Positions 49,002 through 58,878 of a stretch of 64,000 nt of DNA are shown here, piece by piece (positions within the stretch are counted from its first letter, which is position 1; each line of letters opens with the position of its first letter). Source of the DNA: Prevotella sp. ne3005 (GTDB lineage: Bacteria > Bacteroidota > Bacteroidia > Bacteroidales > Bacteroidaceae). Below the pieces are notes generated by a model that saw only the letters and a list, made by a program, of their open reading frames with translations, was not told where the DNA came from and made no database searches. The translations under genes and the position numbers were made by a program. The stretch covers positions 291,002 through 355,001 of the forward strand of contig NZ_FOCK01000005.1 of assembly GCF_900110085.1 (NCBI RefSeq), read 5' to 3'.

Positions 49002-51408
49002 ATACGAACAAACTTCCAATTTGGAAAACCGCCATACTGGCCAACCAAGCTACGGCAGTGGTATAGACGGCTGCAAAGACAGCCCAACGCCAGGAGCCTG
49101 TTTCATTCTTAATAGCTGCAATGGTGGCGATACAGGGGAAGTAGAGTAATATAAATATAAGGTACGCGTAGGCAGCCAATGGTGTGATACCTTCCTGAAG
49201 CATCATCTGGCGCAGACGGGTATATTTCTCGTTATCGTCACTGAACGTTTCATCATCGCCAAAGGAGTCATCGCCAGAATAGAGAACGCCGATGGTAGAA
49301 GCAACAATCTCCTTGGCACCCACACCAGCCAAAAGACTGACATCGAGTTTCCAATTGAATCCCTGAGGCATAAAAATGGGTTCGATGGTTTTGCCCATTC
49401 GTCCGATATAGCTCTGTTCCTGCTGTTGCGGCACGTCGAGCGCATCGTTGTGGGGATAGTAGCCAAGTGCCCATACAATGATGGAGGCCACGAGGATGAT
49501 GCCTCCCATCTTCTTCAGGTATTCCTTTCCTTTTTCCCAGGTATGGCGCCAGATGGCCTTTGGCGTAGGCCAACGGTAGGGTGGGAGCTCCATCACAAAG
49601 GGGGTGTCTTCGCCCTTGATCACCAGCGAGGAGAATATCTTGCTGATCAAGACAGACACGGCAATACCTATTGCATAAAGCGACAGCAGTACCCACGATC
49701 GATATTGCAAGGAGAAGAAAGTGCCGGCAATCATGATGTAGATAGGCAGACGAGCCGAACAACTCATAAACGGCAGGATCATCATCGTGATTATTCGCGA
49801 ACGACGGCTCTCGATGGTGCGGGTAGCCATCACGGCAGGCACGTTACAGCCAAAGCCCATGATCAGAGGGATGAACGACTTTCCATGAAGTCCCATTTTG
49901 TGCATCAGCTTATCCATGATAAAGGCGGCACGGGCCATATAACCAGAGTCCTCCATCAGGGAGATGAAGAAATAAAGGATCAGGATTTGTGGTAGGAAGA
50001 CGATGACGGAGCCTACGCCGCCAATGACACCATCTACGAGCATCGCCTTCAACGGTCCATCAGCCATGGTCTCACTTATCCTATTACCCAGCCAGGCCAC
50101 GGCCTCCTCTATCCAGTCCATTGGATACTGACCTAGGGAGAAAGTGGTCTCAAACATGATGTAGAGTAACAGGAAGAAGATGGGGAATCCCAGATACTTA
50201 TGCGAAAGTAGCCTGTCAATGCGATGAGTAACCTTATAGGTATCCTTCTTAGTGCCAGTCTTAAACTTCGCCTCTTTTAAGGCACCATTGATGAAACCGT
50301 ATTTAGCATCCATGATGGCTGTCTCGGAATCATTGCCCGTCTCTTCCTTCACTCGGGCTGATGCCTTGTCACGGGCATTCGTCAGATTATGAAAGTCATT
50401 CATACGGTTCTCGCCCGCCATGTGCTTACCCAGATAATCGAGCACCTGACTGTCGTGTTCCAGCAGTTTCAAGGAGAGGTATCGGGTAGAGTAGTGCTGG
50501 GTGATATGCTCATCGGCTTTCAGGTATTTCTGGATGCCTGCAATACCACTCTCGATCTCGTGACCATAGTTGATATGCAGGTGGCGTGAGAACTTGCTGG
50601 CACCCTCATAAACTTGGATGACGGCGCGGAAAAGTTCTTTCACACCCATACCGTTCTTGAACGATGTGGGAATCATCGGGATGCCGAAGAGATGACTCAA
50701 CGTCTCGATATCAACGCTATCGCCGCGATGCTCGAATTCGTCATACATATTGAGCGCGCACACCATGCGAATATTCATATCGACGAGCTGGGTGGTGAGA
50801 TAGAGATTGCGTTCGAGATTAGAGGAGTCGATGACATTGATGACCACGTCGGGCATCTTCTCCGTCAGGTGTTCGCGGACATAGAGTTCCTCTGGTGAAT
50901 AGCAACTGAGGGAGTAGGTTCCGGGAAGGTCGGTAAGGTTAAACTCATAGCCGAACATCGAGGCATGGGCCTCCGTGGCATCAACCGTCACACCAGAATA
51001 ATTGCCTACATGTCCATGAGCCCCGGAGGCATAGTTGAAGAGCGAGGTCTTACCACAATTGGGATTACCCACCAATGCTACATTGATCGTACGACGCTCC
51101 TTCATGGCCTCATGACGGATATAGTCATCTTCGTGACGATTGTCATCCAGGGAGAGCCTGAAGGTTGTAGCCTCCAATGGGGTGTCTGCCGAAACCACTT
51201 CAATATTGTCAGCCTCCTGATGCCGGAGTGACACCTCATAACCCATCAGTTTATATTTCACAGGATCCTGCAGGGGCGCATTCAGCAGTACCTCCACCTC
51301 TTGACCTTTGATGAATCCCATCTCGATGATACGTTTACGGAATCCGCCATGACCCTGCACCTTTACGATAATACCTTTTTCGCCAGTTTTTAATTCCGAC
51401 AGTTTCAT
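49000..51408 (-). CDS. feoB: FeoA-FeoB fusion ferrous iron transporter
   Basis: An 802-residue fusion for Fe(II) uptake. Residues 1-75 are a FeoA SH3-like domain (MKLSELKTGEKGIIVKVQG, GFIKGQEVEVLLNAPLQDP). FeoB begins with a G domain: G1 GNPNCGKTSLF (about 114-124), G3 LTDLPGTYSLS and G4 NMYDE. The membrane part (about 420-800) contains the Gate motifs with IPLIMGFGCNVPAVMATRTI and MMILPFMSCSARLPIYIMIAG, and the conserved Cys. The frame extends to 51471, but the ATG at 51408 is chosen because the extension runs across the promoter box. FeoA/FeoB fusion is usual in Bacteroidetes. Confidence 0.95.
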   Translation of the reverse strand: MKLSELKTGEKGIIVKVQGHGGFRKRIIEMGFIKGQEVEVLLNAPLQDPVKYKLMGYEVSLRHQEADNIEVVSADTPLEATTFRLSLDDNRHEDDYIRHEAMKERRTINVALVGNPNCGKTSLFNYASGAHGHVGNYSGVTVDATEAHASMFGYEFNLTDLPGTYSLSCYSPEELYVREHLTEKMPDVVINVIDSSNLERNLYLTTQLVDMNIRMVCALNMYDEFEHRGDSVDIETLSHLFGIPMIPTSFKNGMGVKELFRAVIQVYEGASKFSRHLHINYGHEIESGIAGIQKYLKADEHITQHYSTRYLSLKLLEHDSQVLDYLGKHMAGENRMNDFHNLTNARDKASARVKEETGNDSETAIMDAKYGFINGALKEAKFKTGTKKDTYKVTHRIDRLLSHKYLGFPIFFLLLYIMFETTFSLGQYPMDWIEEAVAWLGNRISETMADGPLKAMLVDGVIGGVGSVIVFLPQILILYFFISLMEDSGYMARAAFIMDKLMHKMGLHGKSFIPLIMGFGCNVPAVMATRTIESRRSRIITMMILPFMSCSARLPIYIMIAGTFFSLQYRSWVLLSLYAIGIAVSVLISKIFSSLVIKGEDTPFVMELPPYRWPTPKAIWRHTWEKGKEYLKKMGGIILVASIIVWALGYYPHNDALDVPQQQEQSYIGRMGKTIEPIFMPQGFNWKLDVSLLAGVGAKEIVASTIGVLYSGDDSFGDDETFSDDNEKYTRLRQMMLQEGITPLAAYAYLIFILLYFPCIATIAAIKNETGSWRWAVFAAVYTTAVAWLASMAVFQIGSLFV

Positions 51409-51427
51409 ATCTTTCTGAATTTTTGTG

Positions 51428-51435
51428 CAAAGATA
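51428..51435 (-). promoter_or_regulatory. feoAB promoter, -7 box
   Basis: TATCTTTG on the minus strand (complement of CAAAGATA), 20 bp before the ATG at 51408. No clear Fur-box palindrome is visible around it. Confidence 0.75.
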
Positions 51436-51441
51436 CATAAA

Positions 51442-51478
51442 AAAACTTGCAACTCGTTTGCAATGAGTCACAAGTTTT
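51442..51478 (-). terminator. Terminator of the secA-ABC unit
   Basis: AAAACTTG and CAAGTTTT (51442-51449 with 51471-51478) with inner ACTC/GAGT form a hairpin 26 bp past the stop codon of the ABC gene. Confidence 0.75.
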
Positions 51479-51504
51479 ATTAAATACCTATTAATGATGA
51501 TATA

Positions 51505-52209
51505 TTATGCTTCTGTCTCGAAGTAGTTCTCCAGTTCCGTACGGGCAGAGCCACCCTCGTTGGGCATGTCCTTGATAATCTGACCCTTCTCAAGCAATGT
51601 GATGCGGGTGGAGATATCTACCGTGTGCTGCAGGTTATGACTGGAGATGAGGATTGTGGCACCGGTCTGGTGGTTGTAATCCGTCAGTACATGCTTCAGT
51701 ACATTCTGGCTTGAGGGATCCAGGAAGTTAAAGGGCTCATCGAGAATCACCAGCTTCGGACGATTGAAGAGGGCCGATATAATACCCACCTTCTGCTTGT
51801 TACCTGCCGAGAGGTTACGGATTAGTTTTTTCTGTCCAAAGATCTCACCACCGGCCAGACGCTCGAAATCCTTCAGGCGTTCGTCTACCTGGTCCTGAGT
51901 CATGTTCGTAATCTTACCGATAAAGGCAAAATACTCTTCTGGAGTCAGGAAGTCAATCAGGAACCCTTCGTCGATGTAGGCACCAGTGAAGGCTTTCCAT
52001 TCCTCCGACTGAGCTGGGTTAATACCTCCGAGCGCCACTTCTCCGGCATCAGGTTTCAAGAGGTCAAGCAGCATGCGAAAGAATGTTGTCTTTCCTGCGC
52101 CGTTGTTACCTACGAGACCCAGGATATCCCCGTCGTTGATGGTTAAAGAGGGGATGTCGCTGGCCACCGTTTCACCAAACTTCTTTATCAGATTATTGAC
52201 AGTAATCAT
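51505..52209 (-). CDS. ABC transporter ATP-binding protein
   Basis: A 234-residue ATPase subunit of the BcrA/YxlF-like efflux class. Walker A is GNNGAGKTTFF, the Q-loop region IDEGFLIDFL, signature NLSAGNKQKVGI, Walker B LVILDEPFNFLD and the switch His ILISSHNLQ. No permease gene is adjacent. It lies 17 bp downstream of secA on the same strand with no visible promoter, so it is probably co-transcribed with secA, and its membrane partner must be encoded elsewhere. The substrate is unknown. Confidence 0.9.
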   Translation of the reverse strand: MITVNNLIKKFGETVASDIPSLTINDGDILGLVGNNGAGKTTFFRMLLDLLKPDAGEVALGGINPAQSEEWKAFTGAYIDEGFLIDFLTPEEYFAFIGKITNMTQDQVDERLKDFERLAGGEIFGQKKLIRNLSAGNKQKVGIISALFNRPKLVILDEPFNFLDPSSQNVLKHVLTDYNHQTGATILISSHNLQHTVDISTRITLLEKGQIIKDMPNEGGSARTELENYFETEA

Positions 52210-52226
52210 CTTTCCGGCAGTTTATT

Positions 52227-55200
52227 TCAAACGATTCCCTTTCCGTGACAGTTCTTGAACTTCTTACCAGATCCACAGGGACAAGGATCATTACGTCCGG
52301 GCAGCTTATCTTTTATAATAGGTGTACGCGGCTGCTGGGCACGGGTATCACTCTGGGCTGCTGCAGCCTGATTAGGATCCGTCAGCTGTTCCTCGCCAAT
52401 CTGCTGTTTGCTCTCGGTATACTGCTGGCGCTGAGTCCGCTGTTCAGGAGCGGCTTCCTGCACCTGCTGCTGAATCTCAGGAATCTGTCCACGCGTGAGG
52501 ATGGAGCAGATACGGTTGTACATCTCGTTGATCATATCGTCCCACACCTTCGCACTTTCGAGTTTGAAGATGAGCAACGGGTCTTTCTGCTCGTAAGAGG
52601 CATTTTGTACTGAGTGCTTCAGCTCGTCGAGCTGACGCAGGTTCTCCTTCCACGAATCGTCGATGATATGGAGCAGGATTGCCTTCTCAAACTCCTTCAC
52701 CACGGTCTTGCAATCACTCTCATAGGCCTCCTTGAGGTTACATGGGATGTTGTACATCTTACGTCCGTCGGTAATGGGCACCATGATGCGCTCATACATC
52801 TGTCCCTGAGTCTCATAGACATTCTTGATGACAGGCTGTGCCACCAACTGGATGCGCTCCGTCTTACGGCTGAAGTTACCGATGGCAGCCTGGAAGGCGT
52901 TCTCCGTTAATACCTCACGCTGCTGGTTGATGAACTCATCGTTCGTAAAGGGCACCTCCATAGAGAGCACATGCAGGAATTCTTCCTTACAGCCCTCATA
53001 GTCGTTGTTCTCTATGATGTTCACCACGCGGTCCCAGATGATGTTGGCGATATCCATACCGATACGCTCACCCATGAGGGCGTGACGACGCTTCTCGTAG
53101 ATAACGGTACGCTGCTTGTTCATCACATCGTCGTACTCGATCAGGCGCTTACGGATACCGAAGTTGTTTTCCTCCACTTTCTTCTGGGCGCGCTCGATAC
53201 TCTTCGAGATCATCGGACTCTCAATCATTTCACCGTCCTTGAAACCGAGCTTATCCATCACTGAAGCAATACGCTCTGAGGCGAAGAGTCGCATCAGCTT
53301 GTCTTCAAGCGATACATAGAAGACGGAAGAACCCGGGTCACCCTGACGACCTGCACGACCACGCAACTGACGGTCTACACGACGGCTCTCATGACGCTCC
53401 GTACCGATGATGGCCAGACCTCCTGCAGCCTTCACTTCAGGCGACAGCTTGATATCGGTACCACGACCGGCCATGTTGGTAGCAATCGTGACGGCACCCT
53501 TGCCGTTGGTGCTCTGACCTGCGAGTGCCACGATATCTGCTTCCTTCTGGTGCAGCTTGGCATTCAGCACCTGATGGGGGATGCCCTCACGCTTACCGGT
53601 CTCGGGATTCACATACATATCGAGCATGCGGCTGAGCAACTCTGAGATCTCCACCGAGGTGGTACCGATCAGCGTCGGACGGCCAGCATTACGCATCTTC
53701 ACAATCTCCTCGATCACAGCACGGTATTTCTCACGGGCGGTCTTGTAGACACGGTCATCCTGGTCGTTACGGATCACAGGACGGTTCGTGGGGATCTCCA
53801 CCACGTCGAGTTTGTAGATATCCCAGAACTCACCGGCCTCAGTAGAAGCCGTACCGGTCATACCTGCCAGTTTATGATACATGCGGAAGTAGTTCTGCAG
53901 GGTGATGGTGGCGAATGTCTGCGTGGCAGCCTCCACCTTCACGTGCTCCTTGGCCTCTACAGCCTGGTGCAGTCCGTCACTCCAGCGACGGCCTTCCATG
54001 ATACGGCCTGTCTGCTCATCCACAATCTTCACCTCACCGTCGATCACCACATACTCGTCGTCGCGGTTGAACATACAGTAGGCTTTCAGCAACTGCTGGA
54101 GGGTATGTACACGCTCACTCTGAACGGCATAGTGGCTCAGCATCTCGTCCTTCTTGTCAAGACGCTCCTGGTCGGAGAGGCCTGTCTGAGCCTCAAGTGC
54201 AGAGAGCTCCGATGTGATATCGGGCAATACGAACAGCTCTGAGTCATTCACCTGGTTAGCCAGCCAGGCAGTACCCTTGTCGGTCAGGTCGCAGGAGTTC
54301 AGTTTCTCGTCAACCACGAAATAGAGAGGCTCTACGCACTCAGGCATTCTGCGGTTGTTGTTCTCCATATAGATGTTCTCCGTATTCTGCATACCGCTCT
54401 TGATACCTTCTTCCGAAAGGAACTTGATGAGCGGCTTGTTCTTCGGCATGGCCTTGTGCGAACGGTAGAGCGAGAGGAATCCGGCATCGAGTTTCTCCTG
54501 ACCTTCCTTCTTGTTTCCGGCCTCCACCAGTTTGTTTCCTTCGCTGATCAGCGTCTTGGCATCGGCCAGATACTGGGTAGCGAGCTGGCGCTGAACGCCT
54601 ACAAGCTTCTCCACCAACGGCTGATACTCCTCAAACATCTGATCGTCGCCCTTGGGCACCGGACCAGAGATAATGAGCGGCGTACGGGCATCGTCGATCA
54701 ACACGGAGTCAACCTCGTCGACGATGGCATAATTATGGGATCTCTGCACGAGGTCCTGTGGCGAGATGGCCATATTGTCACGCAGATAGTCGAAACCGAA
54801 CTCGTTGTTCGTACCGAAGGTGATATCAGCCTGATAAGCCTTGCGACGGGCTTCAGAGTTGGGCTGGTGCTTGTCGATACAGTCAACACTCAGACCATGG
54901 AACATATAGAGCGGTCCCATCCACTCCGAGTCACGCTTGGCCAGATAGTCGTTCACGGTTACCACGTGCACACCGTTGCCAGTCAGGGCATTCAGGAAGA
55001 CGGGTAGGGTAGCCACAAGGGTCTTACCTTCACCAGTTGCCATCTCGGCAATCTTTCCCTGATGCAGAACGACACCACCAAACAACTGCACGTCGTAGTG
55101 GATCATTTCCCACTTCAGGTCGTTGCCTCCTGCCGTCCAGTGGTTGTGGTAGATGGCCTTGTCGCCATCGATGGTAATGAAGTCCTTCTTCGGATCACCG

Positions 55201-55616
55201 GCCAGCTCACGGTCGAAGTCGGTAGCCGTAACAACGGTCTCCTCGTTCTCTGCAAATCGGCGGGCTGTCTCCTTGACGATGGCAAACACCTCAGGCATCA
55301 CCTCGTTCAGGGCTTCCTCGTAGATATCCAGCACTTCCTTCTCGATCTTGTCGATCTGTGCAAAGATGTCGGCACGCTCGTCAATAGGCGTCTCCTCGAT
55401 CTTGGCCTTCAGCTCTTCGATACGGGCTTTCTGCTCCCGGGCCGAGTTCTGTACCTGTTGCTGGAGCTCTTTCGTGCGCTGACGTAATGCATCGTTATCC
55501 AGCTGTTCTATTTTGGGAGAGACGGCCTTCACCTTCTCCACTAAGGGCTGGATGAGTTTCATGTCGCGTGATGACTTATCACCAAAAAGCGACTTCAGAA
55601 TCTTGTTGAAATTCAT
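52227..55616 (-). CDS. secA: Preprotein translocase ATPase SecA
   Basis: A 1129-residue motor that drives proteins through SecYEG. NBD1 shows [20 protein letters not shown] (Walker A) and [20 protein letters not shown] (DEAD-type motif II). NBD2 has [13 protein letters not shown] and [18 protein letters not shown]. The helical scaffold and wing domains follow. The C-terminus ends with the zinc motif [17 protein letters not shown], after a Gln/Thr-rich linker. It is longer than E. coli SecA (901) because of insertions in the middle part, as is usual in Bacteroidetes. Its promoter lies within the 3' end of the upstream DUF4105 gene, and the leader is A-rich. Confidence 0.97.
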   Translation of the reverse strand: MNFNKILKSLFGDKSSRDMKLIQPLVEKVKAVSPKIEQLDNDALRQRTKELQQQVQNSAREQKARIEELKAKIEETPIDERADIFAQIDKIEKEVLDIYEEALNEVMPEVFAIVKETARRFAENEETVVTATDFDRELAGDPKKDFITIDGDKAIYHNHWTAGGNDLKWEMIHYDVQLFGGVVLHQGKIAEMATGEGKTLVATLPVFLNALTGNGVHVVTVNDYLAKRDSEWMGPLYMFHGLSVDCIDKHQPNSEARRKAYQADITFGTNNEFGFDYLRDNMAISPQDLVQRSHNYAIVDEVDSVLIDDARTPLIISGPVPKGDDQMFEEYQPLVEKLVGVQRQLATQYLADAKTLISEGNKLVEAGNKKEGQEKLDAGFLSLYRSHKAMPKNKPLIKFLSEEGIKSGMQNTENIYMENNNRRMPECVEPLYFVVDEKLNSCDLTDKGTAWLANQVNDSELFVLPDITSELSALEAQTGLSDQERLDKKDEMLSHYAVQSERVHTLQQLLKAYCMFNRDDEYVVIDGEVKIVDEQTGRIMEGRRWSDGLHQAVEAKEHVKVEAATQTFATITLQNYFRMYHKLAGMTGTASTEAGEFWDIYKLDVVEIPTNRPVIRNDQDDRVYKTAREKYRAVIEEIVKMRNAGRPTLIGTTSVEISELLSRMLDMYVNPETGKREGIPHQVLNAKLHQKEADIVALAGQSTNGKGAVTIATNMAGRGTDIKLSPEVKAAGGLAIIGTERHESRRVDRQLRGRAGRQGDPGSSVFYVSLEDKLMRLFASERIASVMDKLGFKDGEMIESPMISKSIERAQKKVEENNFGIRKRLIEYDDVMNKQRTVIYEKRRHALMGERIGMDIANIIWDRVVNIIENNDYEGCKEEFLHVLSMEVPFTNDEFINQQREVLTENAFQAAIGNFSRKTERIQLVAQPVIKNVYETQGQMYERIMVPITDGRKMYNIPCNLKEAYESDCKTVVKEFEKAILLHIIDDSWKENLRQLDELKHSVQNASYEQKDPLLIFKLESAKVWDDMINEMYNRICSILTRGQIPEIQQQVQEAAPEQRTQRQQYTESKQQIGEEQLTDPNQAAAAQSDTRAQQPRTPIIKDKLPGRNDPCPCGSGKKFKNCHGKGIV

Positions 55617-55625
55617 ATCTAATTA

Positions 55626-55645
55626 TTTACTTTTTTACCTTTTTA
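55626..55645 (-). repeat. A-rich 20-mer shared with the yebC leader
   Basis: TAAAAAGGTAAAAAAGTAAA (minus strand) in the secA leader is identical to 43202-43221 (plus strand) before yebC. A 15-base core, AAAAAGGTAAAAAAG, also lies at 39916-39930. All copies are sense to the flanking transcripts. Confidence 0.7.
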
Positions 55646-56865
55646 CTTTTAGAAAACGGCTGCAAAGTTACAAATAAATTCTGTAACGGCCAAATTCTTA
55701 GGAGCAAAGATAGTGCCACAATCATCATTCCCTCGGCATAATGCTGGAAAATACCACCAATCAGGTAGAGAATTGTCATGATTAGCAGTACTTTTTGCCA
55801 ACGCGTGACATTTTGGCGGATAACCGACGGGATGAAGAACAAGGGGAGCGGATTGAGCAACAGAATCTGTAGGTTGGTGCTGGTGGTGGGGTGCTGTGAG
55901 AACAGCATGACAAACAAGACGCAGCCTGCCAGTCCTTGAATGGTCATCAGCAACACGTCGTACCATATCTGCCGCTTTCCGGTTTTTCTTTCAATCAACA
56001 TGATGATGAGGGTGAGGGCCAACAATATCAGGGCACACTCCATAGGTGTCAGTGGAAAGTCGTGCTCGATAACCTGTACGCCAGGCATCACAGGCATCCG
56101 GCGCTCTTTGACCAACGGACGATAGGCTCCAGCTGCATAAATCTGAGCATGGTCGAAGTCATACATCAGATTCTCTGGAAGGAACTCCTGCTCCCTCATG
56201 TTTGTCTTAAAATCTGACTTTATGCCAAGCAGCATATCGTTGCCGAAGGTGGCCCAACGGTGATTCCTCGTACACTGAGAGACCATCTCCCTGTATGATG
56301 GCGTATAATCCTCACGCTGAGTATATTCCAGCTTTCCGTTCAAACATTTCTCAACGATATCTCTTGGGCGTGTAGAACAGTTGTCATAGAAGTAGTTGTA
56401 CCGATAGATGCGGTTCTCTGGTTTCAGGTTTTCTGCCAATGCAGCCTTCAGGCGCATCTTCTCCTCGTTAGTCAGATTCAGCACCTGTTCCGTCACGCTG
56501 CTGCCCCATTGCTGGTAATAGCTGCAGAAGGGCTGGAAAGGGATCGGCCCCAACTCATAATCCGTCAGTCCGAATACAAACCTCAGCACGAAATAGGGCT
56601 TGTTGAAATTAAAGATACCCCAGTTGAAGACGATATCACTGCCGGCATCTGGTCCGCTCTGGCGCATGTCGTGCCATCGCAGGGCCGAATGACCATAGAG
56701 GCTGTAGATCTCTTCATGCGGCGAACAGGTCAGCAGACTGACTTCAATGGAGTCAAACTGCGCAAGATGGTCATTTCCGTTATCTTCGGCCATCACCTGA
56801 TTGACGGCCATAAATCCCAATATAAGGAGGAAGAATCTCCTAAAAAAGCTATTTTTTTGTTTCAC
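55627..56865 (-). CDS. DUF4105 (Lnb N-terminal-like) membrane protein
   Basis: A 412-residue envelope protein. A signal peptide (about residues 1-26, NSFFRRFFLLILGFMAVNQ core, ending VMA) precedes a periplasmic domain of about 240 residues. That domain holds SIEVSLLTCSPHEEIYSLYG, GHSALRW, FNWGIFNF and YNYFYDNCSTRPRDI, with conserved-looking His and Cys residues. The C-terminal third has about five hydrophobic helices. This is the DUF4105 family, which includes the Enterococcus lipoprotein N-acyltransferase Lnb, so transfer of an acyl chain onto lipoproteins is plausible. The start codon is GTG at 56865 and the -7 box ends 5 nt before it, so the mRNA may be leaderless. No upstream in-frame ATG precedes it. 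Confidence 0.82.
   Translation of the reverse strand: MKQKNSFFRRFFLLILGFMAVNQVMAEDNGNDHLAQFDSIEVSLLTCSPHEEIYSLYGHSALRWHDMRQSGPDAGSDIVFNWGIFNFNKPYFVLRFVFGLTDYELGPIPFQPFCSYYQQWGSSVTEQVLNLTNEEKMRLKAALAENLKPENRIYRYNYFYDNCSTRPRDIVEKCLNGKLEYTQREDYTPSYREMVSQCTRNHRWATFGNDMLLGIKSDFKTNMREQEFLPENLMYDFDHAQIYAAGAYRPLVKERRMPVMPGVQVIEHDFPLTPMECALILLALTLIIMLIERKTGKRQIWYDVLLMTIQGLAGCVLFVMLFSQHPTTSTNLQILLLNPLPLFFIPSVIRQNVTRWQKVLLIMTILYLIGGIFQHYAEGMMIVALSLLLRIWPLQNLFVTLQPFSKSKKVKK
55663..55670 (-). promoter_or_regulatory. secA promoter, -7 box
   Basis: TAACTTTG on the minus strand (complement of CAAAGTTA), inside the last codons of the DUF4105 gene and 47 bp before the secA ATG. Confidence 0.7.
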
Positions 56866-56869
56866 GATG

Positions 56870-56939
56870 CAAAATTACTTTATATTTTTCAGTAAAAAGC
56901 TATTTTCTCGATTTTTTTCGATAATTTTGCACGCTGAAA
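56870..56939. promoter_or_regulatory. Divergent promoters of the DUF4105 gene and the envelope operon
   Basis: TAATTTTG on the minus strand (56877-56870) for the DUF4105 gene, and TAATTTTG on the plus strand (56932-56939) for the barrel-lptC operon, 29 bp before its ATG. Confidence 0.8.
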
Positions 56940-56968
56940 TGAATTTCTATAGAAATAAACGTCTAAAT

Positions 56969-58243
56969 ATGAATAAAATTCTTGCCGGCTTCGTGATGGC
57001 TGCCATGGCGACGACGGCTTTTGCTCAGAGTAACACCGACTCGCCTTATAGTCAGTACGGCCTTGGCGACCTCACTGATCAGAGCGTCGGTTTCAATAAA
57101 GGCATGAACGGCGTGGGACTTGCCATGCACAAGGGTAATGAGGTTAATCCCATGAACCCCGCTTCCTACAGTTCTGTCGATTCTTTGTCGATGATTTTCG
57201 ATGCCGGACTTTCCGGACAGATTACCAATTATAAGGAGAACGGAAAGCACTTGAACGGAAAGAGTGGCGGTTTCGACTATGTAGCCGCCTTATTCAGAGT
57301 CGTCAAGCACGTCGGTGTCTCTTTCGGCGTATTGCCTTATTCCAATATTGGCTATAAGTACTCCTCAACCACGCCGCTGACAGAGCTGCAGACGACTGTC
57401 AACAGCACCTATTCCGGATCGGGCGGTCTGCACCAGTTGTATATCGGAGCCGGATGGAACATTGTGAAGCCTCTGTCCATCGGTGTCAATGTGGCCTATC
57501 TCTGGGGCGAATACAACCGTAGTATCGCCACCAGCAGCAATTCGGTCATCAACACGCTGTCCAAGCAGTATTCTGCCGATATCAGCAGCTATAAGATCGA
57601 CCTGGGCATACAATTCGACCAGAAGATTGGCAAAGACGACTATCTGACCATTGGTGCCACCTGGTCGCCCGGTCACAGTCTGAAGTCTGATCCCCAATGT
57701 CTGCTTGTCAGCAAAAACGCCTCTATCAGCAAGTCGGATACAACTGTCTTTACGATCTCCGACGGTTTGAAACTGCCCGACACCTATGGCATCGGTATCG
57801 GCTACAGCCATGCCAGATCGTTCCGTGCCGGAGCCGACTTCGTCATGCAGAAGTGGGGTAGTATCGACTTCCCTCATTTCGACGGCAGTGTCTACAGGCT
57901 TTATCCCAATCTGTTAAAGGACAGCTATCGCGTGAAGGCCGGCATGGAGTGGACACCCAGAGCCATGAGCCGCAGATTATATGAGCGCGTCAGCTACCGC
58001 CTCGGTGTCGGTTACGCTACACCTTATTATTATATTAACGGTCAGGAAGGTCCAAAGGAGTTCGGAGCCAGCATCGGTTTCGGCATCCCCATCGTCAATG
58101 GCTACAACAACCGTAGTGTGCTGAATATCAGCGGCCAATGGATTTCACGCTCGGCCGACAACCTGATTAAGGAGAACACCTTCCGTATCAACATCGGTCT
58201 GACATTCAACGAGAGATGGTTCGCAAAGTGGAAGGTCGAATAA
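56969..58243 (+). CDS. Outer-membrane beta-barrel protein, first gene of the lptC operon
   Basis: A 424-residue outer-membrane protein. Signal peptide MNKILAGFVMAAMATTAFA (cleavage before Q20), then SPYSQYGLGDLTDQS and a FadL-like start (GMNGVGLAMHKGNEVNPMNPASY). The remainder alternates polar and aromatic residues as in barrels, with terminal strand FRINIGLTFNERWF. Similar proteins precede lptC in other Bacteroidetes to my knowledge. The frame is open back to 56801, but the ATG at 56969 starts the signal peptide and follows the promoter. It overlaps lptC by 28 bp. The function is unknown; its place suggests envelope assembly or transport. Confidence 0.82.
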   Translation: MNKILAGFVMAAMATTAFAQSNTDSPYSQYGLGDLTDQSVGFNKGMNGVGLAMHKGNEVNPMNPASYSSVDSLSMIFDAGLSGQITNYKENGKHLNGKSGGFDYVAALFRVVKHVGVSFGVLPYSNIGYKYSSTTPLTELQTTVNSTYSGSGGLHQLYIGAGWNIVKPLSIGVNVAYLWGEYNRSIATSSNSVINTLSKQYSADISSYKIDLGIQFDQKIGKDDYLTIGATWSPGHSLKSDPQCLLVSKNASISKSDTTVFTISDGLKLPDTYGIGIGYSHARSFRAGADFVMQKWGSIDFPHFDGSVYRLYPNLLKDSYRVKAGMEWTPRAMSRRLYERVSYRLGVGYATPYYYINGQEGPKEFGASIGFGIPIVNGYNNRSVLNISGQWISRSADNLIKENTFRINIGLTFNERWFAKWKVE

Positions 58244-58878
58244 TAGCCGTAGCCCTTCTGGCGACGATGCTATGGTCGTGTGAAGAGCAGAAAGAGCATA
58301 TTGCTGCGCCTATCTATGAGCGCGACTCTGTGTCCGTGATGACCACCTATGGAGTCAATACGCTCATCAGCGACTCGGGTGTCATCAAATACAAGATCGT
58401 CACCGAGCGCTGGGATGTGAATACCGTCAAGAACCCCTCACGCTGGAGTTTTGAGAAAGGCGTGTTCTTCGAGCAGTTCGACGAACAGCTGCATACCGTA
58501 GCCCATATTCAGGCTGATACGGCCTGGTATTACGACCAGAAGCGGCTTTGGCATCTTCGTGGCCGTGTCTGCATCCGCAACAACGACGGTCTGCACTACG
58601 AGAGCGAGGAGCTCTTCTACGACGGTATCCGCCATGAGCTCTACTCCAATGTGTTCTCCCGTGTGACCACGCCCGAACGCACGATGGAAGGCACGTATTT
58701 CCTTAGCGACGAGAACCTGAGGCATTATACCGTCAGCAACTCCAAGGGTGCCTTTTCACGAGAAGACATGACTGGCGAGAAGACCGACGAGGAAGAGACA
58801 AAAGACCCCAAAGACACAATAAAAGTGGAGCCTTACGTACGTCCTCAGACCCAGAAACACAGGAGGATAGCCCCATGA
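58216..58878 (+). CDS. lptC: LPS export system protein LptC
   Basis: A 220-residue protein with an N-terminal membrane segment or lipoprotein signal (RIIAVALLATMLWSCEE, lipobox-like LWSC). A beta-jelly-roll follows whose strands are rich in hydrophobic/polar alternation (HTVAHIQADTAWYYDQKRLWHLRG, VCIRNNDGLHYESEELFYDG). LptC passes lipopolysaccharide from LptB2FG to LptA on the periplasmic side. The C-terminal 30 residues are charged and probably disordered. It overlaps the barrel gene by 28 bp and the next gene by 4 bp. Confidence 0.85.
   Translation: MVRKVEGRIIAVALLATMLWSCEEQKEHIAAPIYERDSVSVMTTYGVNTLISDSGVIKYKIVTERWDVNTVKNPSRWSFEKGVFFEQFDEQLHTVAHIQADTAWYYDQKRLWHLRGRVCIRNNDGLHYESEELFYDGIRHELYSNVFSRVTTPERTMEGTYFLSDENLRHYTVSNSKGAFSREDMTGEKTDEEETKDPKDTIKVEPYVRPQTQKHRRIAP

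Noticed and set aside
51409..51478. Fur box upstream of feoAB
   Set aside because: No 19-bp palindrome resembling a Fur site is present; the only dyad is the terminator of the preceding unit.
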